Assembly (NCBI RefSeq): GCF_900113175.1
Contig: NZ_FOOK01000011.1
Location: forward strand, 1-64,000
Reading direction: 5' to 3'
DNA from: Planifilum fulgidum
GTDB lineage: Bacteria; Bacillota; Bacilli; Thermoactinomycetales; DSM-44946
Length of the DNA: 64,000 nt
The notes under the pieces are model-generated. The model was not told the origin of the DNA. It did not search any database and was given only the letters and a program-made list of their open reading frames with translations. The position numbers were made by a program, and so were the translations under genes. Below are positions 9,004 through 18,579 of the stretch, one piece after another; the stretch's first letter is position 1; the number at the start of each line of letters is the position of its first letter.

Positions 9004-9474
9004 ATGGATCTTCGGGATTACCGCAATTGCTTGGGAACCTTCGCCACCGGTGTGACCGTGGTGACCTTCAACACCGATCATGGCAAACACGGATTCACCG
9101 CCAATTCCTTCACTTCGGTGTCTCTTGAACCTCCTCTGGTCCTGGTTTCGGTCAACCGGAAAATCAAATCCTGCGCTTACATGCGCGACAACGCCTTTGC
9201 CGTCAACATCCTCCGCGGAAACCAGCAGGACCTCGCCCTTCATTTCGCGGGCAAGCCCCGGGAAGGTCTGGAGATCCGATGGAAAGAGGGCGATTATGCC
9301 CCCTATCTGGCCGATGCTCTCGCCACCATCCAATGCGTTCCCTGGAAGGCTTACGACGGCGGCGATCATGTGCTGTATCTGGGCGAAGTGAAGCACTACC
9401 AATACGATGAGGGCGATGCCCTGGGCTTTTTCCGGGGGAACTTCTTTCCCATCTCTTCGGATGCCGGAAAGTGA
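9004..9474 (+). CDS. Flavin reductase-like (HpaC/RutF-type) domain protein
   Basis: 156 residues. The fold is recognisable from YRNCLGTFATGVTVVTF, HGFTANSFTSVSLEPPLVLVSVNRK and FAVNILRGNQQDLALHFAG, with GDHVLYLGEV near the end. These are conserved in FMN-binding split-barrel NAD(P)H:flavin reductases that feed two-component monooxygenases. GGGGAGGG precedes ATG 9004, and a TATAAT-like box lies at 8945-8950 with no good -35. No partner oxygenase is adjacent. The YciI gene follows 49 bp later, so the two may be cotranscribed. Confidence 0.85.
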   Translation: MDLRDYRNCLGTFATGVTVVTFNTDHGKHGFTANSFTSVSLEPPLVLVSVNRKIKSCAYMRDNAFAVNILRGNQQDLALHFAGKPREGLEIRWKEGDYAPYLADALATIQCVPWKAYDGGDHVLYLGEVKHYQYDEGDALGFFRGNFFPISSDAGK

Positions 9475-9523
9475 GACGGAGCGTCGCAGGCGGGCATGAT
9501 TCTGGATGGGAGGAGCGCTGAAC

Positions 9524-9787
9524 ATGGCTTATTTTGCGGCCATTTTGCACATGGAAAAGCCGGAACTCAATCAGAAATTCCGCCCGCAGCATCTGGCCTA
9601 TCTGGAGTCCCTGAAGGAGCAGGGGAAGATTTTCGCGATGGGGCCCTTTGCCGACGGGGCGGGGGGAATGGTGATCTATATCGCCGACTCCCTGGAAGAG
9701 GCCAAAAGCATGGCGGAAAAGGACCCGTATGTGGTGGAGGGGGTCCGCCGGTTGGAACTGCACGAATGGAAGATGGTCCGGGGTTGA
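9524..9787 (+). CDS. YciI family protein
   Basis: 87 residues, a single YCII domain (dimeric ferredoxin-like fold). It contains LESLKEQGKIFAMGPFADGA and DSLEEAKSMAEKDPYVVEGV, ending LHEWKMVRG. ATG 9524 follows GGGAGGAG at about 8 nt. In other organisms YciI-like proteins are small hydrolases or accessory proteins, and the His-Asp pair proposed for catalysis is present (H in LHMEKP, D in EKDPY). The substrate is unknown. Confidence 0.82.
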   Translation: MAYFAAILHMEKPELNQKFRPQHLAYLESLKEQGKIFAMGPFADGAGGMVIYIADSLEEAKSMAEKDPYVVEGVRRLELHEWKMVRG

Positions 9788-9798
9788 AAAAGAAAATC

Positions 9799-9832
9799 GC
9801 CGTCACCGGGGCCCCGGAGGCCGGGTGACGGC
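9799..9832. other. Strong hairpin after YciI gene
   Basis: GCCGTCACC and GGTGACGGC flank a GC-rich core (GGGGCCCCGGAGGCC). The T-rich side lies on the minus strand, so it would terminate transcription reading leftward. On the plus strand it is a tail-less hairpin just after the stop codon. Confidence 0.5.
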
Positions 9833-9910
9833 TCAACCTGTTGGTACGGAAGGGGATTGTGGAAAGCAACCTTCCATGGTATATGAATATGCGCATCACC
9901 TGCTTCGTAA

Positions 9911-9933
9911 TGCCGCACCTGCGGCGTTTTTTT
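9911..9933 (+). terminator. Intrinsic terminator
   Basis: GCCGC-ACCT-GCGGC stem (9912-9925) followed by seven T (9927-9933). It closes the flavin reductase / yciI unit. Confidence 0.75.
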
Positions 9934-10143
9934 ATTTGCCGACGGGCGGGCGCGCCGAAAGGCGGCGGAAAGGGGCAGTGGAAACCGGGGCCGGAAGAGT
10001 TCGGGGAGGGCGCTTTTCAAGGGATCCTGTCGAAAAGCGGGTTCTTTTGCCTTGTTTTGTAAAGGGCGGAGGATTTGCGGGTGAAATGGTGTAAAAAGAA
10101 CAATAATCCAAATTGGGATGCAGATGGAAAGGAGCGGGGTCCC

Positions 10144-11013
10144 TTGGCTTCCTCTCCGGAAAAGGATCCTAACGGCGCTTCCGACCGCGCGGAGATGTTT
10201 TATACCTTGGAGGAAGTGTCCCAGGCGATGAAGGTGAGCATCGAAAATCTTAAGCGCCGCCTTTCCGAGGGCGCGATCCGAGGTGTGCAAAAAGGAGGGC
10301 AGTGGATGATCCCCCGGGAGGAAATGGAGAAGTTGGGGGATGAACCCGGGAAGGATCCGGATCCCGAACCCTTTCAGGGCGGGGTGAAGGAGTCGACGGC
10401 GTTGACCGTCCTTTCGGCGGATCAGGAGGAAAAAGAAGAAAAAAAGGAGGAGCCGTGGAGGAAACGGGCGAGGGAGCTTTTTTCCGACTGGCTGAGCGGC
10501 TTCAGAAACGCGAAGTGGAACGGGAAACTGGACGAGAAGGTGAAGGAGTGGATCGGGCGCTTTTTTCACATTGTTGAGCGCCTCAGAAAAAAGGAGGTGG
10601 AGGAAGAGGGCGTCCGGCAGCAGGTGAGCCTCAAACTGGGATTGATGACGGGACGCAAGGAAATGACCTGTGATTTTTGCCTGGTGACGGATCATTTTTA
10701 TCCCGGAGCCCTGTTCGCCGACGTTTACGTGGACGGAGAGCTGAAATGGGTGATGTGCCCCAATTGTTTGTGGTACTGCCGGGAACAGTCAAACGGCTCC
10801 CTGGAAAAGAACGTGCGGGCCCGTTTCCATCAGCTGGCCCACCGTTTGGAGCAGGAGGCGCGCCGCGCCCGTCGCCTGGCCTCGACGGAGGACTTCCGCG
10901 TGCCCGGCCGACACGAATGGGAAGCCTGGGAAACGGCCTCTTACGCCCTCAAGGAAGTGGCGTCATCCCAGGCCTTTCACGGGGAATTCAAGACGGATGA
11001 AAATGGAGAATAA
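10144..11013 (+). CDS. Unrecognised protein: excisionase-like HTH plus paired-cysteine domain
   Basis: About 289 residues, not assigned to a known family. Residues 17-60 resemble an excisionase/MerR-type helix-turn-helix: YTLEEVSQAMKVSIENLKRR then GQWMIPREEME. A highly charged linker (EEKEEKKEEPWRKRARELF) follows. The C-terminal part has MTCDFCLVTDHF and about 25 residues later VMCPNCLWYC, a CxxC...CxxC pattern suggesting a zinc ribbon. Starts are ambiguous: TTG 10144 has AAAGGAG 9 nt upstream, while GTG 10081 has GGAGGA 7 nt upstream but adds an AT-rich, Asn/Lys-rich segment. It is monocistronic between two terminators or gaps. DNA binding is inferred from the HTH only. Confidence 0.7.
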   Translation: MASSPEKDPNGASDRAEMFYTLEEVSQAMKVSIENLKRRLSEGAIRGVQKGGQWMIPREEMEKLGDEPGKDPDPEPFQGGVKESTALTVLSADQEEKEEKKEEPWRKRARELFSDWLSGFRNAKWNGKLDEKVKEWIGRFFHIVERLRKKEVEEEGVRQQVSLKLGLMTGRKEMTCDFCLVTDHFYPGALFADVYVDGELKWVMCPNCLWYCREQSNGSLEKNVRARFHQLAHRLEQEARRARRLASTEDFRVPGRHEWEAWETASYALKEVASSQAFHGEFKTDENGE

Positions 11014-11290
11014 TAAAGTGACGCCGGGAAGGAAAGCTTTGTCGGCCGCGCTGAAGCCGGGGCGAAACATCGCTTTTTTCCCGGTCCCCGATTTCTTCCG
11101 CCACCTGCCGGGTGGCCTTTATTTTTTTGAAAGGTTCGTGCGGGATACGCGCGCCGAGGAGCTTCCACACCTCTTCTTCCCTTCGTTTCCAGAGGGGAAC
11201 GACCGGAGAACATCCCGCCGCTTTCCGGCCGCCTCGTTGATTAAAGGAACGGAAATAGGGAAAAACAGGTAAAGAAGTCTGTTTGAGGGG

Positions 11291-14164
11291 ATGGGACAAA
11301 GGGTGGAGAGGAACTTCGGGTCCATAAAGTGGACGAATTTTCACGGCGCCAATCTTGCTTATCTCGTCGAGCAATACGAACGCTATGTCGAGAATCCCCG
11401 TTCGGTTGAAGCGTCCGTCCGGACGCTTTTTGAGCGCCTGGGTCCGCCGCCCGTGACGCCGCCGGAGGACGTTTCCGGGGAGGAGCGGGGAGATCCGGCG
11501 CTGATCCGGAAGGTGGTGGCCGCCGTGGAACTGGCGCAGCGGATCCGCACCTACGGACACCGCCTGGCCCGGATCAATCCCCTGAAAAGGGAGATTCTTT
11601 CCGATCCCCGGCTCGATCCCGCCGCCTGCGGACTCACCGAGGAGGATCTCCGCCGGATGCGGGCCGTCTGGATTTGGCCGGAAGCTCCCGCGGGCGTGCG
11701 GACGGGTTTGGAAGCGATCGCGAAGCTCAGGGAGATTTACACCGGTTCCCTGGCCTTCGAATTTTCCCATGTGCATGATCCCCGAGAGCGGGAATGGCTG
11801 GAGCGTCAGGTGGAATCCGGGGGAATCCGTCCCTTCTTGCCGCCGGATCAGCAGATCGGACTGTTGAAACGGCTGATTGAGGTGGAGGAATTCGAGCGGT
11901 TTCTGCACCGCACCTTTCCGGGGCAAAAGCGGTTCTCCATCGAAGGTATCGACGTGTTGGTGCCGATGCTGGATGAATTGATCCGCCGGAGCGTCCATGA
12001 CGGCGTCAAAAATGTCATGATCGGCATGGCCCACCGGGGCCGGCTCAACGTATTGGCACACGTGCTCGGCAAACCCTATGAAGTCATCTTTTCCGAATTT
12101 CATCACGCCCCCGACAAGGAGCGGGTTCCCTCCGAGGGGTCGGCGGGAATCAATTTCGGATGGACAGGGGATGTGAAGTATCACCTGGGCGCCGAGCGGG
12201 AATGGGAGGAGGCGGACCGGAGGGAAATCCTCCACGCCCGGCTCACCCTCGCCAACAATCCCAGCCATCTGGAATTTGTGAATCCGGTCGTCGAGGGGTA
12301 TGCCCGCGCCGCCCAGGAAGACCGCCAACATCCCGGCTTTCCGAAACAGGACATGAGCCGCGCCTTGGCGATCCTGATCCACGGAGACGCGGCCTTTCCC
12401 GGTGAGGGGATCGTGGCCGAAACCCTCAACTTAAGCCGGCTCCGGGGTTACACCACGGGGGGGACGATTCATATCATCGCCAACAACCAGCTGGGGTTCA
12501 CCACGGAAAGTTCCGATGCCCGGTCCACCGCTTACGCCGGCGATCTGGCCAAAGGCTTTGAAATTCCGGTGGTTCATGTCAACGCGGACGATCCGGAGGC
12601 CTGTCTGGCCGCCGTCCGGTTGGCCTGGACGTACCGCTGCCGGTTCCGGAAAGATTTCCTGATCGATCTGGTGGGATACCGGCGCTACGGCCACAACGAA
12701 ATGGACGACCCCGTCGCGACGCAACCCCGGATGTACGAGCAGATTCAAAAACATCCGAGTCTGGCCGAACAATACGCCGGGCGGCTGGAGGAGGAGGGGC
12801 GGATTTCCCGGGAGGAAGTGGAGAAAGCCAGAAGGGAGGTGGAGGAACGGCTGAGGCGGGCTTACCGCAAGATGAAGGAGGATCCGCCCGACGAATGGGC
12901 GGCCATGAAGAAAGAAGCTCCGGTTCCGGCACTGCCGGAGGTGGAGACGACGGTGGATGAGGAGACCCTTCGCCGGCTCAACCGGGAATTGCTGCGCAAG
13001 CCGGAGGGATTCCACCGGTATCCGAAACTGGAGCGGATTCTTCTTCGCCGGGCCGAAGCTCTGGAGAAGGAGGGAAAGGTGGATTGGTCCCTGGCGGAAG
13101 CCTTGGCCTTTGCCACCATCCTGACGGACGGGATTGCCATCCGCATGTCCGGGCAGGACACGGAGCGGGGCACCTTCGCCCAGCGTCACTTGGTCCTGCA
13201 CGATCCGAAGACGGGCCGTTCCTATTCCCCCCTGCACCTTCTCAGCCAGGCGCGGGCCTCCTTCGCCATATACAACAGCCCCCTTTCCGAAGCTTCCGTA
13301 TTGGGTTTTGAGTACGGATACGACGTGTTCGCAACCGACACCCTCGTCCTGTGGGAAGCGCAGTTTGGCGATTTCGCCAACGCCGCCCAGGTGATCATCG
13401 ACCAGTTTCTCTCTTCCGGCCGCGCCAAGTGGGGGCAGCGGTCCGGACTGGTGATGCTCCTGCCCCACGGCTACGAAGGCCAGGGGCCCGAGCACTCCAG
13501 CGCCCGTCTGGAGCGGTTTTTGCAACTGGCGGCGGAGAACAACTGGGTGGTGGCCAATCCGACCCGGGCTTCCCAGATTTTTCACCTGCTGCGCCGGCAG
13601 GCGCTGCTGCTGGGGAAACCTGCCGAACGGCCCCTGATCCTGATGACGCCGAAAAGCCTGCTCCGCCATCCTCAAACCGCCTCGCCCCTGACGGATTTGA
13701 CGGAGGGACGGTTTCAACGCGTGATCGAACGGCCGGGATGGGAGAATCGGGCCGACCGCGTGGAGCGGCTGCTCCTTGCGAGCGGGAAAATCGCCGTGGA
13801 GTTGGAAGAGAGGTTGGAGGGCGAACAAGCCGGGGAGCGGATGCATCTCGTGCGGGTGGAACAGCTGTATCCGTTTCCGGAGGAGGAGATCCTCCGGGCG
13901 GTGCGGCGTTTTCCCCGACTGCGGGAAATGGTTTGGGTCCAGGAAGAACCGAGGAACATGGGCGCCTGGACCTATGCGGAACCCCGGTTGCGCGCCATGG
14001 CGCCTGCGGGAATAGCCGTTCGCTATGTCGGTCGTCCCGAGCGGTCCAGTCCGGCGGAGGGCTTCTCCAAGCTCCACGACATCGAACAACGGCGCATTCT
14101 CGACGAAGCGACTTGCTTGACTCCGACTCACACCGCTTCCAAACCGGGAGGGAACGAAACATGA
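11291..14164 (+). CDS. odhA: 2-oxoglutarate dehydrogenase E1 component
   Basis: 957 residues, close to Bacillus OdhA (about 940). The N-terminus has [18 protein letters not shown]. The active-site and ThDP regions include [34 protein letters not shown] and [20 protein letters not shown] followed by ANNQLGFTT. The C-terminal transketolase part has [14 protein letters not shown] and [20 protein letters not shown]. It decarboxylates 2-oxoglutarate and transfers succinyl to the lipoyl arm of OdhB. The stop overlaps the odhB start. No E3 (lpd) is in the operon, so it must be encoded elsewhere. ATG 11291 has only a close-set GAGGGG; GTG 11303 is an alternative. Confidence 0.96.
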   Translation: MGQRVERNFGSIKWTNFHGANLAYLVEQYERYVENPRSVEASVRTLFERLGPPPVTPPEDVSGEERGDPALIRKVVAAVELAQRIRTYGHRLARINPLKREILSDPRLDPAACGLTEEDLRRMRAVWIWPEAPAGVRTGLEAIAKLREIYTGSLAFEFSHVHDPREREWLERQVESGGIRPFLPPDQQIGLLKRLIEVEEFERFLHRTFPGQKRFSIEGIDVLVPMLDELIRRSVHDGVKNVMIGMAHRGRLNVLAHVLGKPYEVIFSEFHHAPDKERVPSEGSAGINFGWTGDVKYHLGAEREWEEADRREILHARLTLANNPSHLEFVNPVVEGYARAAQEDRQHPGFPKQDMSRALAILIHGDAAFPGEGIVAETLNLSRLRGYTTGGTIHIIANNQLGFTTESSDARSTAYAGDLAKGFEIPVVHVNADDPEACLAAVRLAWTYRCRFRKDFLIDLVGYRRYGHNEMDDPVATQPRMYEQIQKHPSLAEQYAGRLEEEGRISREEVEKARREVEERLRRAYRKMKEDPPDEWAAMKKEAPVPALPEVETTVDEETLRRLNRELLRKPEGFHRYPKLERILLRRAEALEKEGKVDWSLAEALAFATILTDGIAIRMSGQDTERGTFAQRHLVLHDPKTGRSYSPLHLLSQARASFAIYNSPLSEASVLGFEYGYDVFATDTLVLWEAQFGDFANAAQVIIDQFLSSGRAKWGQRSGLVMLLPHGYEGQGPEHSSARLERFLQLAAENNWVVANPTRASQIFHLLRRQALLLGKPAERPLILMTPKSLLRHPQTASPLTDLTEGRFQRVIERPGWENRADRVERLLLASGKIAVELEERLEGEQAGERMHLVRVEQLYPFPEEEILRAVRRFPRLREMVWVQEEPRNMGAWTYAEPRLRAMAPAGIAVRYVGRPERSSPAEGFSKLHDIEQRRILDEATCLTPTHTASKPGGNET

Positions 14165-15411
14165 TGGAAATCAAGGTGCCGGAATTGGCGGAATCCATCA
14201 CTGAAGGAACGATCTCCAAATGGGTGGTTCGGGAGGGAGAGGCCGTTCGGGAAGGGGATGTCGTCGCGGAACTGGAAACCGACAAGGTGAATGTGGAAAT
14301 CAGCGCCGAACAAAGCGGGGTTTTGAAAAAAATCTTGAAGGGGGAGGGGGAGACCGTCCGCGTGGGGGAGGCGATCGCCCTGCTCGGGGAAGCGGACGGG
14401 GAGGCTGCGGAATCCGAGGCGGGGAAAAAAGCGGAGGAGCCGGTTTCCGATCCGCCTCCGGAACCCCGGGAGGAGGAAGGCGGTGAAGCTGAAGAGGATG
14501 CCCGGCCATCTCCCGCCGGCTACCCCGTGGCCACGCCCGCCGCGCGAAAGTGGGCGCGGGAGCGGGGAATCGATCTGCGCCGGGTATCCGTCCGGGATCC
14601 CCGGGGAAGGGTGACAGCGGAGGATGTTCGGAACTACTCGGCCGAAGCCCCTTCTGGAAGGGAGGCTCCCGCCGATCCGGCAAAGGTGCTGCCGGCGGGG
14701 GAAGGGGAACGGCCGGTGGAGCGGGTCCGGATGACTCGCCGCCGCCTCACCATCGCCCGCAGGCTTCTGGAAGCCAAGCAGTCAACGGCGATGCTCACCA
14801 CCTTCAACGAAGTGGACATGAGCGCCGTCATGGAGATTCGGCGACGCCGGAAAGAGTGGTTCCGGGAGCGGCATGACGTGGGGCTGGGGTTCATGTCCTT
14901 CTTCACCAAGGCCGTTGTGGGGGCGCTAAAGGCCTTTCCCCTCCTCAACGCGGAGATTCAGGGAGAGGAGATCCTGATCAAGAAGTATTACGACATCGGC
15001 ATCGCCGTGTCCACGGATCAGGGTCTCGTCGTTCCGGTCGTCCGGGATGCGGACCGGCTCAGCTTCCCGGAGATCGAGCGCCGGATCGCCATCCTGGCCG
15101 AAAGGGCCCGGTCCGGGTCCCTCACCCTGGAGGAGCTGCAGGGAGGCACCTTCACCATCACCAACGGCGGCGTGTTCGGCTCCCTCGCTTCCACCCCCAT
15201 TCTCAACCCGCCCCAGGTGGGGATCCTGGGCATGCACAAGATTCAGAAGCGGCCGGTGGCCGTGGAGGATGACCGGGTGGAAGTGCGGCCGATGATGTAT
15301 CTCGCCCTTTCTTACGATCACCGGATCATCGACGGGAAGGAGGCGGTCAGCTTCCTGGTCCGGGTGAAGGAATTGATAGAAGATCCGGAGCAGCTGCTGC
15401 TGGAGGGGTGA
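14161..15411 (+). CDS. odhB: Dihydrolipoyllysine succinyltransferase (2-OGDH E2)
   Basis: 416 residues in the usual E2 order. The lipoyl domain (1-80) has the modified lysine in ETDKVNVEI. An acidic Glu/Pro/Ala linker follows. The peripheral-subunit-binding domain (about 120-155) reads [19 protein letters not shown]. The catalytic domain ends with [14 protein letters not shown], containing the HxxxDG active site. The N-terminus [17 protein letters not shown] is typical of succinyl rather than acetyl E2. ATG 14161 overlaps the odhA stop and is preceded by GGGAGGGAAC; ATG 14164 is equally possible. Confidence 0.95.
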   Translation: MMEIKVPELAESITEGTISKWVVREGEAVREGDVVAELETDKVNVEISAEQSGVLKKILKGEGETVRVGEAIALLGEADGEAAESEAGKKAEEPVSDPPPEPREEEGGEAEEDARPSPAGYPVATPAARKWARERGIDLRRVSVRDPRGRVTAEDVRNYSAEAPSGREAPADPAKVLPAGEGERPVERVRMTRRRLTIARRLLEAKQSTAMLTTFNEVDMSAVMEIRRRRKEWFRERHDVGLGFMSFFTKAVVGALKAFPLLNAEIQGEEILIKKYYDIGIAVSTDQGLVVPVVRDADRLSFPEIERRIAILAERARSGSLTLEELQGGTFTITNGGVFGSLASTPILNPPQVGILGMHKIQKRPVAVEDDRVEVRPMMYLALSYDHRIIDGKEAVSFLVRVKELIEDPEQLLLEG

Positions 15412-15443
15412 GCTTCGGGATTTCAAACCGGGAAATGGCCGAA

Positions 15444-15478
15444 AAGGAATCGGTCCCGGGAAGGACCGATTCCTTTTT
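15444..15478. terminator. Terminator between odhB and convergent GH30 gene
   Basis: AAGGAATCGGTCC (15444-15456) pairs perfectly with GGACCGATTCCTT (15463-15475) around a CGGGAA loop, ending in a T-run. A-residues on the left arm give weak bidirectionality. Confidence 0.9.
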
Positions 15479-15487
15479 ACTTCGGCG

Positions 15488-17485
15488 CTATTCCACGATC
15501 TCGTCGCTGAATTCGAACCGGCTCACGTCGAACAGGGGCCCCTCATGCCTTTTGCCGCCCTTGAAAACGAGATACAGATCGTGGATGCCGTAGGCTCCGT
15601 CTTTTTCATTGGTGTCGATCATGGTTGATACAGTGAACCGCTTGTCCGCGCCTTTCCCTTTCGGAACCCGCATGGTGCCCACCTTTTTGCCCCCGGGATG
15701 GTCCAGACGGACTTCGATCGTTCCTCCCCCGCGGGAGGCGACGCGGGCGTGCATGCTTAAGATGCCGCGCATGTGCGCTTGTCCGTTGGCGGAACCGTCG
15801 GCAAAATTGACGCGGGTGTACCGGATGTAAGAGCCGTCCTTCAGGGGCACGGCCGCTTTGCCTTCCGGGGTGTTTTTCAGACGGATTCCCGACTGCCCGT
15901 CATTTTCATGGGGATAGTAGGTGGAGAACACATCCTTCAGCTCCGGCAGCGCGGGGAGTTCAAATTGCTCCGGTATGAAGGTGGTCACGCTTTTCTCCCT
16001 CAAGTTCACGGTGAAGCGGTGCTTTTTGACCTTGACCGCGTCCAGTTTCTTCAGATTTTCACTGGCGGAAGTGCGGTAGGGCACGACGGAATGCACATTT
16101 TTCGGAAAGCCCTTCAGATAAAAGGTGACGGTTTGCGGTTTCGGGCTGTTGTTTACAGCTACGACGGCAAAATTGCCCGTTTTCGGATCCTTGTAGGCGG
16201 TCACCAGCACATCCTCCGCCGGGTGCTTGTCCGCTTCGATCCTTTTGTAACCGGGCCGGATGAAGCGGCTGTAATTGCCGAAGGCGTAATATCGCTTGAA
16301 GACGCGGAACAGATTGTTTTCCGTGGGGGCGACCCGTTGATCCGACCCGTCGTTGGAAAGTCGGATCAAATCGGAACCGTCCGCGCCGTTGTTGGCGGCG
16401 GGCCACCACCAGAAATAGGCGCTCACGCCGGTGACGTCGAACATGTTTCCGATGAGGGTGGCGTATTTCAGGCCGTCTTCGATGGTGTTGTGCGCAAAGG
16501 TTTGCTTCGCTTCGCCCTGGTTCATGTATTCCGTCTGCCAGATCGTTTTTCCCAGTTCCTTCGATCGGGCAAAGGCGTCGGGATCCGGCATCGTATCGCC
16601 GGCGAGCAATCCCTGGTAGGCGTGGGCGGCGACCACGTCCACCGCGGGGGCGGTTTTCGGATCCGTCAAGGCGGGAAGCGCGTATTCCTCCGAAAACTTC
16701 ATCGACTCACCCAGAACGATTTTGGCGGAAACGCCTTTTTCCTTGAAGGTGGGAGCCAAATAATCGCGGACGAAGAGGTTCAGTTCCTCCGGCGTCCAGA
16801 GACAGCTGGAATACAGGGTTGACACCTCCGGTTCATTGGCGGGGGAGATGTGCGTGATGTCGATGCCGAAGTGTTCCTTGTAACCCTTCACATAAGCGGC
16901 CAGGTATTCGGCGTATTTCCGATACATCGATTTATCGAGCTTGTTCGGAGGATCGCCGCCGGTGTCGATCACGCTGCGGTTTTTCTTCATCCAGGCCGGA
17001 GGGCTCCATGCGGTGCTGAAAAAGGTCCTTACGCCCCTCTTTTTCGCTTCGTTCATGATCCAGATCTGATACCGGTCGAAGGAATCCTTGTCCCAATCTT
17101 CATCGTCCCAGACGAATTTGTCCGGCTCGGGCATGATGGTTTCACTTGGGCCGTCGTAGTGAGGATCGCCCCATTCCTCGATCCCGCCGTCACCGATCAC
17201 ATTGCGGACGATGCTCAGCCCGATTCCCTTTTCCCGGCTGAAGATCATGTCTAAGATTTGCGTCCGGACCGGCTCGTCCAGGCGCATGATGGAGCCGCCT
17301 TTGTGAAAGGCGAAAGATCCGCCGAATCCGTCGATCACCTGCCTCTCCGCATTCCAGTCGATCGTGGAGACGCCGCGGGGAAGGGCGGGGGTGTGAGCCG
17401 CGGCGGAAGCCGACGCGCCGATGACGATAAACAAGCAGAGCAACGCAACGAGCAGCGGGGCAAAGGGCTTTCGGAGCATATCCAT
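15488..17485 (-). CDS. Secreted GH30-family glycoside hydrolase with C-terminal CBM6-like domain
   Basis: 665 residues. A Sec signal peptide ends near ASASAAA (residue 30). The GH30 (beta/alpha)8 domain contains QVIDGFGGSFAF, IVRNVIGDGG, FFSTAWSPPAWMK, the acid/base in SPANEPEV (E218) and the nucleophile in IWQTEYM (E319), followed by a beta-sandwich to about residue 500. The last ~130 residues (YPHENDGQSGIRLKN, then TIEVRLDHPGGKKVGTM) look like a CBM6-type carbohydrate-binding module. The ATG lies 8 nt after AAGGAG. GH30 includes glucuronoxylanases, glucosylceramidases and beta-1,6-glucanases, and the substrate is not decidable by eye. Confidence 0.9.
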   Translation of the reverse strand: MDMLRKPFAPLLVALLCLFIVIGASASAAAHTPALPRGVSTIDWNAERQVIDGFGGSFAFHKGGSIMRLDEPVRTQILDMIFSREKGIGLSIVRNVIGDGGIEEWGDPHYDGPSETIMPEPDKFVWDDEDWDKDSFDRYQIWIMNEAKKRGVRTFFSTAWSPPAWMKKNRSVIDTGGDPPNKLDKSMYRKYAEYLAAYVKGYKEHFGIDITHISPANEPEVSTLYSSCLWTPEELNLFVRDYLAPTFKEKGVSAKIVLGESMKFSEEYALPALTDPKTAPAVDVVAAHAYQGLLAGDTMPDPDAFARSKELGKTIWQTEYMNQGEAKQTFAHNTIEDGLKYATLIGNMFDVTGVSAYFWWWPAANNGADGSDLIRLSNDGSDQRVAPTENNLFRVFKRYYAFGNYSRFIRPGYKRIEADKHPAEDVLVTAYKDPKTGNFAVVAVNNSPKPQTVTFYLKGFPKNVHSVVPYRTSASENLKKLDAVKVKKHRFTVNLREKSVTTFIPEQFELPALPELKDVFSTYYPHENDGQSGIRLKNTPEGKAAVPLKDGSYIRYTRVNFADGSANGQAHMRGILSMHARVASRGGGTIEVRLDHPGGKKVGTMRVPKGKGADKRFTVSTMIDTNEKDGAYGIHDLYLVFKGGKRHEGPLFDVSRFEFSDEIVE

Positions 17486-17523
17486 CCTCTCCTTGTCAAT
17501 GGGATCCGACGGGGGCCGGGATG

Positions 17524-17535
17524 CATACTAGTATG
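17524..17535. promoter_or_regulatory. Putative operator palindrome in GH30 leader
   Basis: CATACTAGTATG is a perfect 12-bp palindrome about 40 bp downstream of the inferred GH30 transcription start, between promoter and ribosome binding site. This fits a repressor road-block site, but the regulator is unknown. Confidence 0.4.
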
Positions 17536-17579
17536 GTAGTTTAAACGAATGAGGAAAAGAATTAATTTTCTAATTATTG

Positions 17580-17608
17580 ATTTTATTATTTACCGGAAGA
17601 GCTGTCAA
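17580..17608 (-). promoter_or_regulatory. SigA-type promoter of GH30 gene
   Basis: On the minus strand TTGACA (17608-17603) is separated by exactly 17 nt from TAAAAT (17585-17580). The predicted start is near 17573, leaving a leader of about 88 nt. Confidence 0.7.
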
Positions 17609-18579
17609 ATAATGATCATCATTGGGGCGCTCCGTGGGGTTTTTTGGTACAAGACGGCTCCGCCGTCACAGCGAGTTTGTATCCTCGATCCTTGACCCTC
17701 ATTCCATTTATGGGACACGGGATATCCTTCCCCTGAAGAGGCAAAAAGGGAATGGCCGGTCTTTCCTGTCGGACCTTACCGTTGCTGATTCCCGCAAGGA
17801 AGCACCCAGCCGGATCACTAAATCGCCCGCGGCGAAAAAATATCCGGCGGCGGACTTTTTCCGGACCCCACGGGGGCCGTTGGAACATGGAGGTCAAGCG
17901 CCGTTTCCGTTCCATCCAGCGCGCCCTGGGCACTTGGACCGATCTTGCACATTGGATGTCGTTTCAGGAACAGCCCTTGGGCTGCTGAAGAACTCGACAT
18001 GGGGGACGAGGACAGTATCCGGCGAGGTTTATCATCCAAGTCGTCACCTCTTCGCTGAAACGGGGTTTTCAATCCATAAGAGGGGATCTCCGCATCCATC
18101 TTCCCGCGTCATGTACCGGTTTGAAATCGGTCTCATTTTGCCCATTCGGTGAACGACGGCTGAAGCCATCCGCTGAAGCAATCATCCCGACCATTGCCTT
18201 GTGCGGCGATGGGAAATTTTCCTATGTGCTGGCTGCGGGAGCCGAAAAAGTTTGCCGCCGGTTGAGGCGGCATTTTGGCATCCCGGTCCAGGCCGGGGGA
18301 AAAGGCGGGCTCTGCGGCACCAAGGGATGCGATATCAAACGAAGCCCGTTCAAGATAAGGGCAAAAGAACCTGAAGGCCCGCCGGTTGCGGGCTTTGTTG
18401 CCGTGTTCAAACAACAAAGGAGCCGTCGGACCCTTTTGATGCAGGTCTTGGAACGCTGCGGAAGAGATCTTTTCCATTCGGCGGGCTTGCTTAAAGAGGT
18501 CGAATGGACGCATGTTCCGGTTTATTGCGCCGAAGGTTGCCTTTCCTTGGGCATGACAAGCGCGGTGTGCCTGCTTGCG
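17609..18579. other. Gene-free kilobase
   Basis: Nearly 1 kb with overlapping open frames on both strands but no ribosome binding site and no recognised family. Visible pieces are the palindrome AATGATCATCATT just upstream of the GH30 promoter, a GACGGCTCCGCCGTC hairpin near 17650, and GCCCGC-CGGTT-GCGGGC-TTTGTTG near 18376-18400, a weak terminator-like hairpin. It may be decayed coding or insertion sequence, which could not be confirmed. Confidence 0.45.

Noticed and set aside
9788-10075. Frames around 9841-10094 after yciI
   Set aside because: They run through a strong hairpin and an intrinsic terminator with a seven-T tail, so coding is unlikely.
13351-14160. Long plus-strand open frame upstream of the odhB start, in frame with odhB
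   Set aside because: It lies inside odhA in another frame. The odhB product clearly starts at 14161 with the lipoyl domain, and the upstream part is low-complexity Arg/Gly/Pro shadow sequence.
17622-18152. 176-residue plus-strand frame in the gene-free kilobase
   Set aside because: No ribosome binding site, no recognised motif and heavy overlap with equally open minus-strand frames. Left as an unexplained region rather than a gene.
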